Assembly (NCBI GenBank): GCA_030374805.1
Contig: JARGSG010000224.1
Location: 1,054,001-1,118,000, forward strand
Reading direction: 5' to 3'
DNA: 64,000 nucleotides
Source: Gracilaria gracilis
Taxonomy: Eukaryota; Rhodophyta; Florideophyceae; Gracilariales; Gracilariaceae
Shown here: positions 1 through 11,413 of the stretch, piece by piece
Numbering within the stretch: the first letter of the stretch is position 1
Layout of the letters: every line of letters starts with the position of its first letter
Notes under the pieces: generated by a model
The model's database searches: none
Told to the model about the DNA's origin: nothing
What the model saw: only the letters and a program-made list of their open reading frames with translations
Translations under genes and position numbers: made by a program

Positions 1-504
1 CTCTTCACGCACTCACTGATACTCTCTTTGAGAAGCAGGCACATCTACCAGCAGTGCTCAATCCGACAGATTCAAACGAAGTTTGAATGTTCTGGCCACT
101 GTAAAGCAGCGTTGCACAACCGCAATAAATTTATAGGCCCCAAAGAAAACTTATGATGGGTTCCTGTCGTCGGTTGCATACGTGACACGGATGGTACACG
201 ATGAATAGTAATCAACGTGTTGAATCCAAATGAGAAGTATGCACTGAATAGGAACTCCTATTCATATATAGCTTTCGAAGCTGTAGTCCCAGACTCCCAG
301 TTCTTACAATCCAAAGATTTCATTTTGCCACGTAGTCCTCTGAGGACTCGGGAGTACTGACGTTGTGCTGTCAAGGATCGGGATACTTCTAGGTTTGCGT
401 TCCACAAAACGCGCCACGGAGATTTCTGAGGCCTTCGTACGGCTATATAATCCAAAACGAGCCAAAAACTGGCGCATCGTCCTGCTGCTACTGACCGTGA
501 AAGC
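1..504. other. non-coding flank upstream of the hAT remnant
   Basis: No convincing gene is seen. The open frame on the minus strand (258-602) overlaps the hAT 5' region and has no recognisable domain. A TATATAA string at 444-450 lies about 55 bases upstream of the first ATG (505) and could be the core promoter of the hAT element, but this is only positional evidence. I did not find convincing terminal inverted repeats for the hAT element here. Confidence 0.4.
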
Positions 505-774
505 ATGAATCCTGCACCAGTCCTGAACTCGCGCACAGTCTTACCGTCAAACCTTGTCGCCCCCCCAACTTTCCACACTTTTCTTGCTACCAGGTGTACC
601 ATTGAAGCAAAGACCCCAGATAATTACGACAACATCACCTGTAGTTCATGCGGAGCCACTCGGTCAAATACTACAAGACTTTCCCACATTTTATTGCCGC
701 TTGAGAGCCAAAGTCACACACATAACCAACTTGACCTCCCACAGAGTTACAGTTTCAAACAACAATTGCCTTGA
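505..774 (+). other. BED-like zinc-finger fragment in a shifted frame (hAT 5' part)
   Basis: A short ATG-initiated frame encodes ITCSSCGATRSN followed by a leucine and histidines, a CxxC...H arrangement. It resembles the finger ITCNGCGWQTKA found further down in the main hAT frame (near base 980). It lies one frame away from the main hAT ORF. A plausible reading is a tandem BED-type DNA-binding finger at the N-terminus of the hAT transposase, separated from the rest by a frameshift. It could also be chance similarity in a short ORF. Confidence 0.3.
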
Positions 775-826
775 CCCACCCATATTATTATTAAGTACCC
801 ATCTACATGAACACTTTACTGCTTGG

Positions 827-2944
827 ATGTCAACAGACAACCACACCGCAGGCCATGAATCTCGGTCGTCAACATCACGCAAGGTTGGACGCAAGCGAAG
901 TTGGTGGCCGACAGAGTGTTTTTCTCTGCAGCCAGACAATGACCCTACGACGGCTGGTGAAAATATTTTCATTACTTGCAACGGATGCGGGTGGCAAACA
1001 AAAGCTGCAACAATGAACGCCACTCAACTAGGCCAACATCTCCTGCAATGCACATTTACATCATCCGAGACACTTGCAAGGCTACTGAAGTCGCCCTCAT
1101 TGTTGCGGGCATACCAAAAGATGGGTTCGTCTTCGGAATGCTTTGGAGGTCCTATAACACCTGCGAAGGTACGCGTGAAATCTAACCTTTCTATTACAAC
1201 GAGACCTCCGAGATCTGACTCAGATGTTGCCAACATGACTATCAATAAGACTACCGTCGACGAAGGGCAGAAGGAATTTTCCTTGAAGGTATCTCGGCTA
1301 CACGATCTCTTCACACGCTTGGTGGTTAATAATATGTTGCCGTTTAACATTTTAACCCGAAATGAATATGGAAATGAGCTGGTTGAGATCGTGAAGCTTT
1401 TAGATCCACGTTTCGAAAGACATGTACCTACCATGGCGCGAATGGCGGGCAAAAACATTGAGGGGTACTACAACCAACAATTGGGCTTGGTCGAATCCGC
1501 AATTACTTCCGCCCTACGCCAAACATACGGAACCTTGATATTCGATGGGTGGACAGACTCTAGTTCTGAAAACGTAGTTAATGTACTGCTAACATTCACG
1601 GGGGTGAACAGATCGAGAGTAACGTACTTTTTGCGATCGATCTACACTGGATCTACTAGCTGCGACTCCGGGCTCTACGAAGATATCGTTGAGTCGGTTT
1701 TCGGAAGTTTCGGTGATATGAAGCGAATTACTGGCGTTGTGAGTGACAACGCAAGCTCCTGTGTCAAGGCTAAAGAAGAATTAGGAAGAAGACACAACCA
1801 CATCATTTCTAGTCAGGACCAAACTCATGTAGCTAATTTGTTAATGCAGGATGTAGGGGAGCTTCAATGGGTGAGTGATATACTGCATACAGTGTCAGGG
1901 GTGGTCAATGACTTGCGAAAGCATTCCAAGTTATACTTTCGTTTCAAGCAGATGAAGGACCAGTATAATGTGAATCTCCGTAACACTGGGTACGTTACTG
2001 GGAACAGGGAGCTGGATGACTACGGCAGAGTTCTTCCAATCCGGACTGCCGTCTTGCCGATGAAGATGGCGGCAACTCGTTTTGCCAGTTCGGAAGGAAT
2101 GCTGCACTCCTTCATACGAGGTAAGCCCGTGTACCAGAAACTGGTCGACTGCCCTGACTTTCAGAAAAACTTGTATGGTAACCGAAATTCACAGCGGCGT
2201 GATCACTTTGAGTCGATTGTCAGTGCCAATTTCACGTTTGAGAAGTGCCTGGATATCTATTATGTGTTTCGAATTATGCGACACTATCTTCGCATCTTTG
2301 ATGACGACAGCTCCGTCATATCAGAAGTGTACCCCGCGACTAAACAATTAGAACGCCATCTGCAAGCACTTCCCCTCACGCCGTTCTTCACAGCAGAACG
2401 AAAGTAGGAAGTGCTGTCCTCATTCTATCGTAGACTGGAAGGCGGCTCTCGCAAAATTCCACTACTAACCCCACTGCATTTTGTGGCGTACATTCTGGAT
2501 AATCGCAGCGTGCACGAGAACTTTACAGATTGGAACGATCATATTTTGCGGCACATTCGAGCGTACGTCACATCTAAAGTGTATCCTCCCACAGAAAAGC
2601 TTCCAAGCTCAGGTGGGGTTGATGGCGCGGTTCATAATCTGTTCGAGGAAATTAGTTTTACTCGTCTATCTCGGAGATCTCTGGCAGGAAATCCGACGCA
2701 GAGAGAGGGGCTCATGGCATTTCAGAACATTCCTGTTGTGTATTGGATGCAATACAATGACAATCTATTGCTTAGAGACTTGACTCTGCGCATTCTCTCA
2801 GTCAGCCCGTCCTTTTCAAGCGTAGAGAGGAGCTTCAGCTTGCAAGGGCGGATTCGAACTCCGTCCCGAAACAGGCTGCATCCTACTAAGGTCGAGAAAA
2901 TGATCTTTTGTGCCTTCAATCGGGCATTAACATCTCAGAAATGA
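827..2944 (+). pseudogene. hAT-superfamily transposase, DUF659 type, interrupted by one stop
   Basis: This is a cut-and-paste transposase of the hAT superfamily. From the ATG at 827 (MSTDNHTAGHE) it shows a basic N-terminus, a BED-like finger (CNGCG...H...C), a DUF659-type RNase-H-like core with LIFDGWTDSSS and GVVSDNASSC, and the C-terminal hAT dimerisation region (SVSPSFSSVERSFS, then KVEKMIFCAFNRA). The frame is open further upstream, but only with a non-ATG start. A single in-frame TAG at 2405-2407 splits it; the second part continues immediately in the same frame to a TGA at 2942-2944. No base is gained or lost, so the lesion is one nonsense change in an otherwise collinear protein of about 705 codons. 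The neighbours are a shifted finger upstream and an in-frame acidic tail downstream. It is probably non-autonomous now, unless the TAG is read through. Confidence 0.85.
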
Positions 2945-3313
2945 CGCTGCGTCAATAAGACTCGCAGGTCAACAACTGCGGCTGTCTTACCATCGGCGAT
3001 ATCAGACCCGACTGGGAAGCACACAAACGCGACACAACCCGAACAGCCCGTACCGAATCCCGGAACAACGGAACACTTTGTTTCATACTTTAATATCGAC
3101 CCCAGCGTTGACCCAAATGACAACGAGTCTAATGACGAAGAGGCAATCGCCGAAGTGATCGTCGACTCGGCTTTCTCTGACGTGGAAAACATCGAAGAGG
3201 GTAGTTCTCACCTCCCGACACCGGTGTCATGCGCCGTCTTTTCCAGTAGACAACCTCTAATATTGCCTTCTGTGCCAGGGCGCGGGTATCTCAAATTATG
3301 TGCTGCCGCCTGA
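2945..3313 (+). pseudogene. in-frame acidic C-terminal extension of the hAT ORF
   Basis: After the TGA at 2942-2944 the same reading frame stays open for about 122 codons to a TGA at 3311-3313. Its composition is coding-like: a Thr/Pro/Asn-rich start, then FNIDPSVDPNDNESNDEEA and VIVDSAFSDVENIEEG, which are strongly acidic, and a short hydrophobic end. It has no ATG near its start, so it reads best as the original tail of the transposase, cut off by a second nonsense change. An independent gene is less likely. No domain is recognised. Confidence 0.45.
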
Positions 3314-3365
3314 GGTGGATGAGATGGGTGTCGACGCAGTGGTGCTTCCGAAGCGACTATGCTGC

Positions 3366-4260
3366 CTATGGTTCCTGCTTTTCGCTTCCCTTCCGTTCCT
3401 TCAACCTGGTCTTCAACTTGTCTCTGAGAGAAGAACTCTCTTTCATTCCATCCTGCCCTTTGCCACGTTTTGAGCAATCTGCGGACAACTCGAGCGATGA
3501 CACAAGGCTGTTGACCGAATCGCTGGTGAGGGACTGCCGCCTGTTTGGAACATGGCCTGTGAAAGTGGCTGCCTTGCCCGAAGAAACCATTCTCCTTGGT
3601 GAGTCGTTAGGGGTGACACTGGACGGCGGACTCATGCCTATATCAGATGAGAACGTTCCGTGCAAATTGTTTGGTGACCTGATGACATGTTCAAGATCAC
3701 CAAGATCTTGAGAGACACCGTCACCAAAACTGAATCATCATCCCTGTACACATCAGTAATCTCGGACAAAATATCTGAACCGCCACGAGAGCCGTTCTTT
3801 CAATTCTTTCGTATGTGTAGCATTGTGGCATCAATCTTGGTGATGAGAACAGATCCATTGGAAAATGTAAGGTCGGAAAACACGGTACTGGTTGTTCCTT
3901 TGATGTATTTGGCGAAGTCAATGGATATCTTCCCCATGGCCTTTCCATCAACAGCTCCCTTTCGCAACACAATCTTTGCCAATTATCGTCAAAATGAAGC
4001 TCTCAAGTATCATTGGAAGAGGCAGGCGCTCCACCAGCGGCAGTGTTCGTTGAATTCTTCGGGGTCTTGCGAAACAGGATACACTCCAGGGTGATGGTAT
4101 GTCCTATCTCTGCCCTTCAATTGAGCACGTTTATAAGAGGTGTTGCGTGACGATTGCCTCTGCGTTCACATGTTACGCTGACCTGACCAGCATTTTGAAT
4201 CCTTTCCACGCCCGATACAAAGATATCGATTCGAAAACGTCACGGAGTGGTTCCAATATG
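3366..4260 (-). pseudogene. NT-C2 (EEIG1/EHBP1 N-terminal C2-like) protein remnant
   Basis: Reading leftwards from 4260, the conceptual frame begins FRIDIFVSGVERIQNAGQVS, the usual opening of the N-terminal C2 domain of EEIG1/EHBP1-type proteins. It continues with ITLECILFRKTP, then KAMGKISIDFAKYIKG and FSNGSVLITKIDATML, the strands expected further along the same domain. A Ser-rich linker follows (SDILSEITDVYRDDDSV, then SPPSSVTPNDSPRRM) and a basic segment (LRDKLKTRLKERKGSEK). The frame is broken by in-frame TGA codons (near 4240, 4120 and 3800) and by at least two frameshifts. NT-C2 proteins are adaptors linking membranes, Rab GTPases and the actin cytoskeleton. The domain assignment rests on motif recognition only, and this copy is clearly non-functional. 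Confidence 0.6.
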
Positions 4261-4263
4261 CTT

Positions 4264-7259
4264 GACGGAACCTTGCTGAGCTGCGATTTTTGAACCAGAA
4301 CGTTTTATAAGGTCTTTCACTCTCTGAGCCCTGATGTGAGTCTGTTGCCGTTTCGTCAAAACGTTTATGAGGCGGTTGGGAATTGGGGTAGTTACTTATG
4401 TGGCATTAGGTTGTTGTTTGAAGACATGGCACGTTTAACTTGGGGGTTGGCCTGAAGTGGTTTGGAGGAAGAATGAAGACACCATGGATAAGGAGAGTGT
4501 GGCCAGTTCATAGTCGTGGTTTGGTTTACGAAAGTTTGACAAAGTATTCGGCGCTCTCGTGAGAGCTTTTATCATTTTATGACGTGCCGATTTCAAACGG
4601 AGACGGCGTTACTAAGTTCGGCGTGAGATATATTTTTGAGTTGAAAGAGAGTGGACGAACACAAGGAAGACAAAAAACAAGCGCTATAAACAAAGCATGA
4701 AGAGATAGCTTTGATACACGTCAGTTTCAGGCGAGTTGCGCGCAGAATGTTGAACCAGTGAAGGACAGACACGAGAGAGCGAGTCGAGAGAGCGAGTAAA
4801 GTGACAACGGAACACTATGTCATCTGAGGCGCTTGCCAACACGACGTCTGCGGCTCCGTGCTACACTATGATGGACTAATATTACTGGCGCAGTGCAAGG
4901 CAGTACCCAAGTTTGGCGGGGCACCGCACTTATGCATGGAGGCTGTCCAGGTACAATCTCATTTTGAGAGTCTCAAAGCTGCCGTCCGCCGCAATGGAAG
5001 GGACATGGTACAACGGTCGCTCCGGAGGAATGTCAGCGGCGCGGGACAATCGCAACAGGCGTGGTGCGAGAAAGCGAGCACAGGTCGTGTGTATGGCAAT
5101 CATAGCACGAAACGTAAGTTGGTGAACAAGCGCTGCTCAACAAAAAGAGAAATAACCGCCGAACAAAGAACAGAATGCACTCATATACATCCCTGTGTTT
5201 AACGCTCCGCCGGCTAAGACTGATGAGAGCCACTGGCTGCAGATGCAAAAGGTGGTATAAAACCCACTGAACGTAGTGGAAGAACGAATCTGCTTGGCCA
5301 ACATGCGAATCGCATCGCCCATGCGCAAGACAGACGGGTGTCTGGGGTGTGTAGCTGTGATGGAAAGGACGTGCGTGTTCGGAAGCGTAACGAAATCTCT
5401 TCATAAGGCGACGGAAGCGGATGCGGGGGGTGCTAGCACATGGTGTGGAGCGGATGGGGTGTCGCATTGTGGTTGCTTAATTTAGTTGGTGGGGACGTAG
5501 ACGGCTTGTGACACAATTTGGAAGTTGCAATGGGTCAAATATTGGGGTCGAAAGAAAGAATGGGCTGCCTGGCAAGAGTTCGCGTGGGGAGTGTATCATG
5601 ACTGCGAGAGAAGTTGTGGAGGGAGAAACAAGCGTGAAATAAAGTACGAGCAGCACGATCACAATTTATCTAGGCCTAGCATAATCGAAGTTTGAGTCTG
5701 TTCGCTTCCTGAGTCTGATGGCGTCTGATTCTCAGTACTTCTGCCGATTTGCGGGCATTCTATAACACCGATACTGTTTCTTTGTCGAGCGGTTTTTCGT
5801 AGCAGGGGTGGTAGAAATGGTTAGTTAAAGAAGTAATACAATGATAAACATTTGCTGACGTACCTTGTACTGGACAAACAACCGTTACGGTGGCAATCTG
5901 TCTATAGAAGCGCCCGTCCACATTGGCATTTGTTGTACACCACAAAACCAGGCCGGAACAGGGGACTGTTTGTCGGAACATCACTGTTTGTCGTCGCCCG
6001 AAGTCGAGTCCTGTATTTTGGTGTAGTTAAGGCATGAGTGTTGGGCGCCTTACTGGGTTTGTTGCTCATGGTTTTATTGTGTTTGTGGTAAGAAAAAAAG
6101 AAGGAACTTAGAGAGGCATATTCGGTACGAAGACATTCACTCTGTTGCCCGCGAAAGAGAAACTGGTGACTTTGGTTTATCTAACGTTGTGTGGTGTTAG
6201 ATTTATGCTTCCAAAGCGTGAGATATTTGCCTCAACTTGCGGTCATCCGCAACCAGAGTTTGTTCCCTTTGTGTCCTTGTTAACTTACGTAATGACTGTT
6301 CCTAATTGGTCAGAACGGTTACGCTTGTTTTGTTGCACAAGATTGGTTTAACTCTATACAAGCATACAACACAAATGAACGTGACGCATTTTGGTTATCC
6401 ATTGAAACAGTACGAAAACGAAACAGAAGCATGTGACAGACAAAGTTTTTAAGATGAGGGGTGTGACGCAAGGGTCAAGGAGAAAATTTATTCGAGTTGT
6501 CTAACGCTGCTGTAAAGTGGTGCAAGTAAAATAGTATTTCCGGGAACCAGGAAGTTGATTTATTTGGAGCGAAAGTTCTGGCGGAAGGAGCGATCTTTCC
6601 GCCGGCGTCGGCGATTTTCATTTTGTCGGTATTGGTCGTCTCCCTCGCCGCCGCGGCTGTGATCGCACCTACCATTCCGCCGCTTTGCTACTACTCTCCC
6701 TTCTGGCCGTTGCTTTTTCAGCAGTCCGTTGCTTTTCCACTTCGTTCGCTGCTCGCTATTGCTTCTTAAGCAATCGCCCCTCCATCCGACACGCACTCCA
6801 TCGCGTTTACGAAAACCCACCGTCCGCTACCACATTGGTATGCGCCAAATCTCCTATATTCGCCCAATCTCCATTCTCCCAGCACGTGCAGCGATCTTCT
6901 CACGCCACTGGGCCATTAGATGATCAATCTGCAGTATCTGCCAGTCATTGACACCACCAAACCGTTCTTATCCTCCGTCTTTGGCGTCGTCATCACCGAT
7001 CGCGTCGCGTTAGCCGCCTTCCGCCAGCGTGGCGTCGCTGTCGCCATTTCCGCCAGCGTGGTATCGGCGTCGCCATTTCCATCAATTGCGCTCGGACCGT
7101 CGCTTCAAGTTCCGTCGTCAAGCTTGAGCGCTCGCCGTTTGATACAGCTATGAAGCCCTCCAAACGCGCTTAAACGCCATCGCGGCGTCCGATACGCTTC
7201 CTAGGCAGGTCAGCGCTCTGTAGCAGCTCGAGAAACTGCGACAGTTTCGTCTGTCCAAG
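4264..7259. other. no recognisable gene
   Basis: Only short, compositionally unremarkable open frames occur on both strands, with none longer than about 145 codons and none carrying a domain I recognise. Base composition is mixed, with a more GC-rich, pyrimidine-biased stretch around 6600-7140. Some of it may be older decayed coding sequence. Confidence 0.5.
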
Positions 7260-8800
7260 GTGAAAGAGAACATCGTTCGCCAATCCCATACCGCTGCTAC
7301 CGTGAAGAAAAGCACCTTCGCTCGCTCACTCCACCGGCGTGCATGGCGCCCGCACTGCTTGCAACTGTCCGCCATTCATGTCGACCAGACGTTGAGTCAG
7401 GATGAAGCCATTTCCGCCTCGCTTCAACGCACTGCAACACCCAGATGGCCGGATGTACCGCTTGGCAAATTCTCCGTCGTGCTCAAGATGGGACTAGATC
7501 TGGACCCCAAGTTATTACCCATATGTTGTGTCATATTAAACATGTATGGCGAAAAGGACCCTATGGTGCATCTCACGTCCATAAAGCTGGAACAAATGTC
7601 CCGCTACACATTTGACAAAAGCAAGGAGTGCTGTCAGAGCTGCACAAATCGCTCAAGTTTTGCATCCGGGTCGTCAAAGTGTTATGGTACGTCTCGCACC
7701 ATGACGTCAATGATTACGATTTAAAGGCATCTCCGGCAACTTGAGCGCCGTCACCATGCTCATAGCTTTGAAAAGGAGGAAACAGCTTGTTCCGGAGCAG
7801 AGCCAATGGCTGTGCAAACGACTCAGCGTCTGACCCCAGCTCAACCATCTCGGTTCTTCCAATTCCCGTCTACTGCGTCTCGCCTTCTACGTTACGCCCA
7901 ATACATTCCACTCTAGGTTCACCAACGCTGCCCAGTTGTGCGCGAGCAGCTCCCAATACTCCATCATGAGCCTTATAGATGGTAGCGGTCCCCGCCCACG
8001 TCCATCAATAACACAACTCACGATGTACAGGATCTTACATGACCTTACACGGGAGTCGCGTCGCTCTGCAAGGCATCCTCCCGACACTGCAGCTCCTACT
8101 CGCGAACGGAACGTCAGCATCGCCCCCAACTGCAAGCGCCGCCATCCGCTTCGGGCTCAACGCCAAGCTGCAAAACAGCCCTTCGAAGACCTTCAGATCG
8201 CTATTTGTAACTTACCGAAGCAGTGACTTTCAACCCCCTGTGCGCAGCTGCGCAATTTTGAACGAGGTGAAGAAAACCTGCGACGGGCGGAACCAGGATA
8301 CCAGTTCCACCTCCATTCATCACGGGCTTTTGCGCTCCAATCGGTTCATCATGTTGACTGGCTATTGGCGTTCAGCGCAGCAGCTCAGCAATGTGAAACT
8401 GCACCTGTGTCCCTATGAATACGAGAGTCATGGATGGTGCAAGGTCGAACGCGAAAAAGAACGAAGCTTGAGCCACACGACCCATTCCCGATTGTAATCC
8501 CGGCCACTGATGGCAATGATGCGAAGTGAACACTGTATTGTCGAACTCCTACTAGCAATTGGTCCGCCGACCCGCCCCCATCTATTTTCGGTGTTGTGCT
8601 TGTGGACGATATGGGTCTGGAAAGAAGATCATGTGTATCTTGCTCACAGATTCTTACATCGAACATGCTCACCAGTTTCGATGTGAAAGCTCCATTGGCT
8701 ATCGCTTTGATGTCGTTAAGAGCGACGCCATTTTCCTTGTTTCTTCCAAGACAAGCTCTCCAGTCATTGCAGTACTGCTCTATATCTATCTAATCATCAC
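7260..8800 (+). pseudogene. N-terminal part of an SHPRH-like SNF2 helicase, decayed
   Basis: This is a string of coding-like pieces in alternating frames. Near 7440-7620 one reads PLGKFSVVLKMGLDLDPK and GEKDPMVHLTSIKLEQMS. After a frame change it continues LSELHKSLKFCIRVVKVLWY. Near 8400, VKLHLCPYEYESHGWCKVER looks like a degenerate SNF2 motif Q (Leu-x-Pro-Tyr...Trp-Met...Arg-Glu). At 8590-8620, VVLVDDMGLERRS looks like the Walker A region (normally LADxMGLGKT) with the GKT lost. The later helicase motifs of the same family appear on the same strand at 12.05-12.58 kb. I infer a single SHPRH-type ubiquitin ligase/helicase gene, decayed and then split. The first 700 bases match nothing I can name. 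Confidence 0.45.
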
Positions 8801-9176
8801 TGTTTGGACTCGTTTGCAGGAACACGTTGCTCTTTTCCATTATCCGCAGTCGGTCCTTCCGATTACATTGGGTCAACAACCATACACGAAACCCAAGCAT
8901 TGATAGATGTTCTACATATTTGCGCTGAAGCAGATCCACAATGGTCATAGTCTCGGGGTGGGGAGCAGTGATGTTCCTCTGGAACACACTGAACGGACAA
9001 AGCGCTGCTTTGTGGTGCAGCAGAGGCTTATGAGCATCTGCTCCCTCTGTGTCTCCCACACTCCCCAAACAATAAAGATCGCTCTAAGAGCTTAAACGAC
9101 AAATATGGTACGCAGGCTCCACATATTTTCTTCAGCACATTTGAATTATCTCTTTACTCATTGGATTACCTTGTGA

Positions 9177-10331
9177 TCACAACTCATTGCAGGCCTCAAG
9201 CTTCTGACATATCGCGGAAATATCGCGCTTCAAGTTGTCGTCGTTCACAATCTTCAAGGCTAGCTTCCCAACTTGACGCAAATTTGATACTTTCGACCTT
9301 GTCGTTCGGCGCTCACAACGTTGATCGAAGTATTCCGCAAATCTCTTGACAGCTTCCCTGTCCCCTATTCCAGTGAACAACGCTTTCTCATTCCAGACAG
9401 ATTTCTTCTCAATGACCCCGCTTGTAACGCACCACCTGAGAAACTGCGAAATGCTTGTCGTTAGAAATTTTTCCTGGCGCTCAGAAGAACTGGTACTAAA
9501 CTCCTGAGCGTCACGAAACTCCAGCAAAACTCTACGGAGACCGAGACAATTGGATGCGGAAACATTGATACCTTCATATACGGACACCCCTTTCCTTGCT
9601 TTTGGCAATTCCATCAATCGTGCTTCCTTACTGCAGAAAATATTGGGCTTCGAACGTTGAAGATTTCTCAACGATGTCATCCAGGAACTCCTTGCCTCGA
9701 GTTGTTCATTTACATCGAACACTATGGTAGATCTCTCGTTACTTCTCGGCCTGTTATCCCGATGTTCTTTCTCTCTAAGCAATTGCAATGAATCATTTTC
9801 CTCACTGTTTCCCGATCCAGACTGTGCAGAAATACAGTTTCCTCTTTCGCCAGAATTCCAGTCGCGGGACTTCGCAGCTTCACGCTCTTCTGAACCAAAG
9901 CCCATCTCATTGTGTTCGAAGGAAACCGATTCAACATCCTCAGCGTCTTCCGTCAGATCAATTAACGGAATTCGCGGGGATATACTGTACTCTTCTCTTA
10001 CATTCGTAGTTCGTTGCGAAGAATCAATAGCTTCTTTCGAACATCTTTCACAGAGAGTCCGAGTTTCGGCCTTCTGAGAACGAATGCGGCCTTCTCGATC
10101 CATGTGGTCGGAGCTCGAACCATCATTACACCTTTCTTGTGTGCCTTCCTGAGAGTTGCCCTTTTCGGCAAATCGTTTTTCTCGTAACACGAAAGCGTTG
10201 GAGCGGGTTTCACTTCGATAACGGCGTTGAATTGCCGCAAATCTGCGGCCTCCGATCTTGCGTGCTTTACTAATAGCTCGCGATGTGGATGGTGTTGATG
10301 GACTCTTCAACTTTCCAGACATTGGCGACAA
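9177..10331 (-). CDS. hypothetical protein with a tyrosine-recombinase-like core-binding domain
   Basis: An intact 384-codon ORF starts with ATG. Residues 1-60 are very basic (SGKLKSPSTPSTSRAISKARK). The middle is charged and Ser/Glu-rich. The last roughly 110 residues are helical: FLTTSISQFLRWCVTSGV, then LFTGIGDREAVKRFAEYFDQ and VSNLRQVGKLALKIVNDDN. This C-terminal part aligns with a segment encoded at 38.7-39.1 kb (FMRFCCHSS..., LFFSISDR...RF, VKHLKMVAEVAV). The shape resembles the DNA-binding core domain of tyrosine recombinases of Crypton/DUF3505 type. No catalytic R-H-R-Y domain follows, so this would be an N-terminal half only. It lies antisense inside the split SHPRH-like gene, which fits an insertion. 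Confidence 0.4.
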   Translation of the reverse strand: MSPMSGKLKSPSTPSTSRAISKARKIGGRRFAAIQRRYRSETRSNAFVLREKRFAEKGNSQEGTQERCNDGSSSDHMDREGRIRSQKAETRTLCERCSKEAIDSSQRTTNVREEYSISPRIPLIDLTEDAEDVESVSFEHNEMGFGSEEREAAKSRDWNSGERGNCISAQSGSGNSEENDSLQLLREKEHRDNRPRSNERSTIVFDVNEQLEARSSWMTSLRNLQRSKPNIFCSKEARLMELPKARKGVSVYEGINVSASNCLGLRRVLLEFRDAQEFSTSSSERQEKFLTTSISQFLRWCVTSGVIEKKSVWNEKALFTGIGDREAVKRFAEYFDQRCERRTTRSKVSNLRQVGKLALKIVNDDNLKRDISAICQKLEACNEL

Positions 10332-11078
10332 CGCCTTGATATGTTATTTCCTAATCGAGGATGTCTCCGTCTGAAGAGCCTCGTAATGGAAGGCTCTTAT
10401 CTGAAGAGACGAAATCTGCGTGAAGATCGCTTTGGAAGAACATTGTTTAAAGCCCTGAAGAAGCTCAAGAGGATTTTTTTAATCAAAGCACTCTCAACAT
10501 GACCAGCTCAAGACATCTCTTCGATGACTACCCTACACACAGTATGTGACGACACAGTATGTGAGGAAGCGGCTTGTTCGAGCATTGGCGAATGTTGAAA
10601 TGGTGGTATGGCCAATATCGTGGTTCTTGGCGATACTTGTTAGCGCGTGTGTTGATTTTACGCGGTGAACGCGGCGGCACAGCCTACTTCTCCGGACGTG
10701 AACGAGCCGATTGACGTGGCACAATGAGCACTCAAGTATGAGATGATGACGAGTGTGAATCGCGGCGATTTGTCCGATTGTGGCTCTCTTCATTTTGCAA
10801 AGACTGTATAATGTATCAAGCTCGCTCAACCTGAGCTTTTGGTTGAGTTCTTTTTGTGCGATTTTCAGTGCGATCAAAGTGCGGTGCGTTCCTTAGCGGA
10901 ATGCGGTTTGTATCTATGTCTCTTAATTTGGTACGACGGTACCCAAGGATCTCCGCAACGCAAACGCGCGCAACTGCGATCAGACAAGAAGAAACGAAGC
11001 CAAACTTTTACGTTGCTCGCAAAGGCAACAGAAGGGAACGCTCTATTGACAGCAAGCCCACATTCCGTATGGGAACAG

Positions 11079-11413
11079 ATTCATTGGATGATGGTGATCA
11101 ACCGCGAAGGAAAGGTACGGCTTTCCAAGTGGTACGAGTCGGTCACCGACACCGAACGCGCAGCAACCCTTCGCGACATACAATCGCTGGTACTCACAAG
11201 CAGTTCAAAGATGTGCAACGTGGTCGATCGCAATGCGAACAAACTCGTGTACGAACGTTACGCCAGTCTATATTTTATCTCCTGCTTCGACGCAGACGAT
11301 AACAAACTGATGATGATGGAGTTTTTACATGTGTTTGTGGAGGTTCTGGACAAGTACATTAGAAACTTGCGTGAACTTGAATTGATCTTCCACTTTACGA
11401 GGGCACACACGGT
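11079..11413 (+). pseudogene. AP1S: AP-1 clathrin adaptor sigma subunit, truncated
   Basis: The frame reads IHWMMVINREGKVRLSKWY, then LVLTSSSKMCNVVDRNANK, LVYERYASLYFISCFDADDN and EFLHVFVEVLDKYIRNLREL, ending ELIFHFTRAHT. This is the longin-fold small sigma subunit of the AP-1 adaptor, which sorts cargo at the trans-Golgi and endosomes. The family is normally about 140-160 residues. Here about 110 are present: the extreme N-terminus lacks the usual initiating Met directly before the first strand (an ATG exists inside, at 11088), and the C-terminal helix after the FNFHKAY-equivalent is missing. At that point the sequence switches frame and becomes CSN7. The open frame upstream to 10839 has no homology to the family. 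It is therefore a truncated, probably non-functional copy joined to another gene fragment. Confidence 0.85.

Noticed and set aside
258..602. 114-codon minus ORF at the left edge
   Set aside because: Overlaps the hAT 5' region antisense and has no domain.
2404..2435. A 30-base intron (GTAGGA...TCGTAG) removing the hAT stop
   Set aside because: It is far below usual spliceosomal intron size, and the bases removed read as conserved-looking coding sequence in frame.
8790..9068. Minus-strand ORF downstream of the recombinase-like gene as its catalytic half
   Set aside because: No recombinase residues, and the region is better read as the plus-strand SHPRH-like remnant and its flank.
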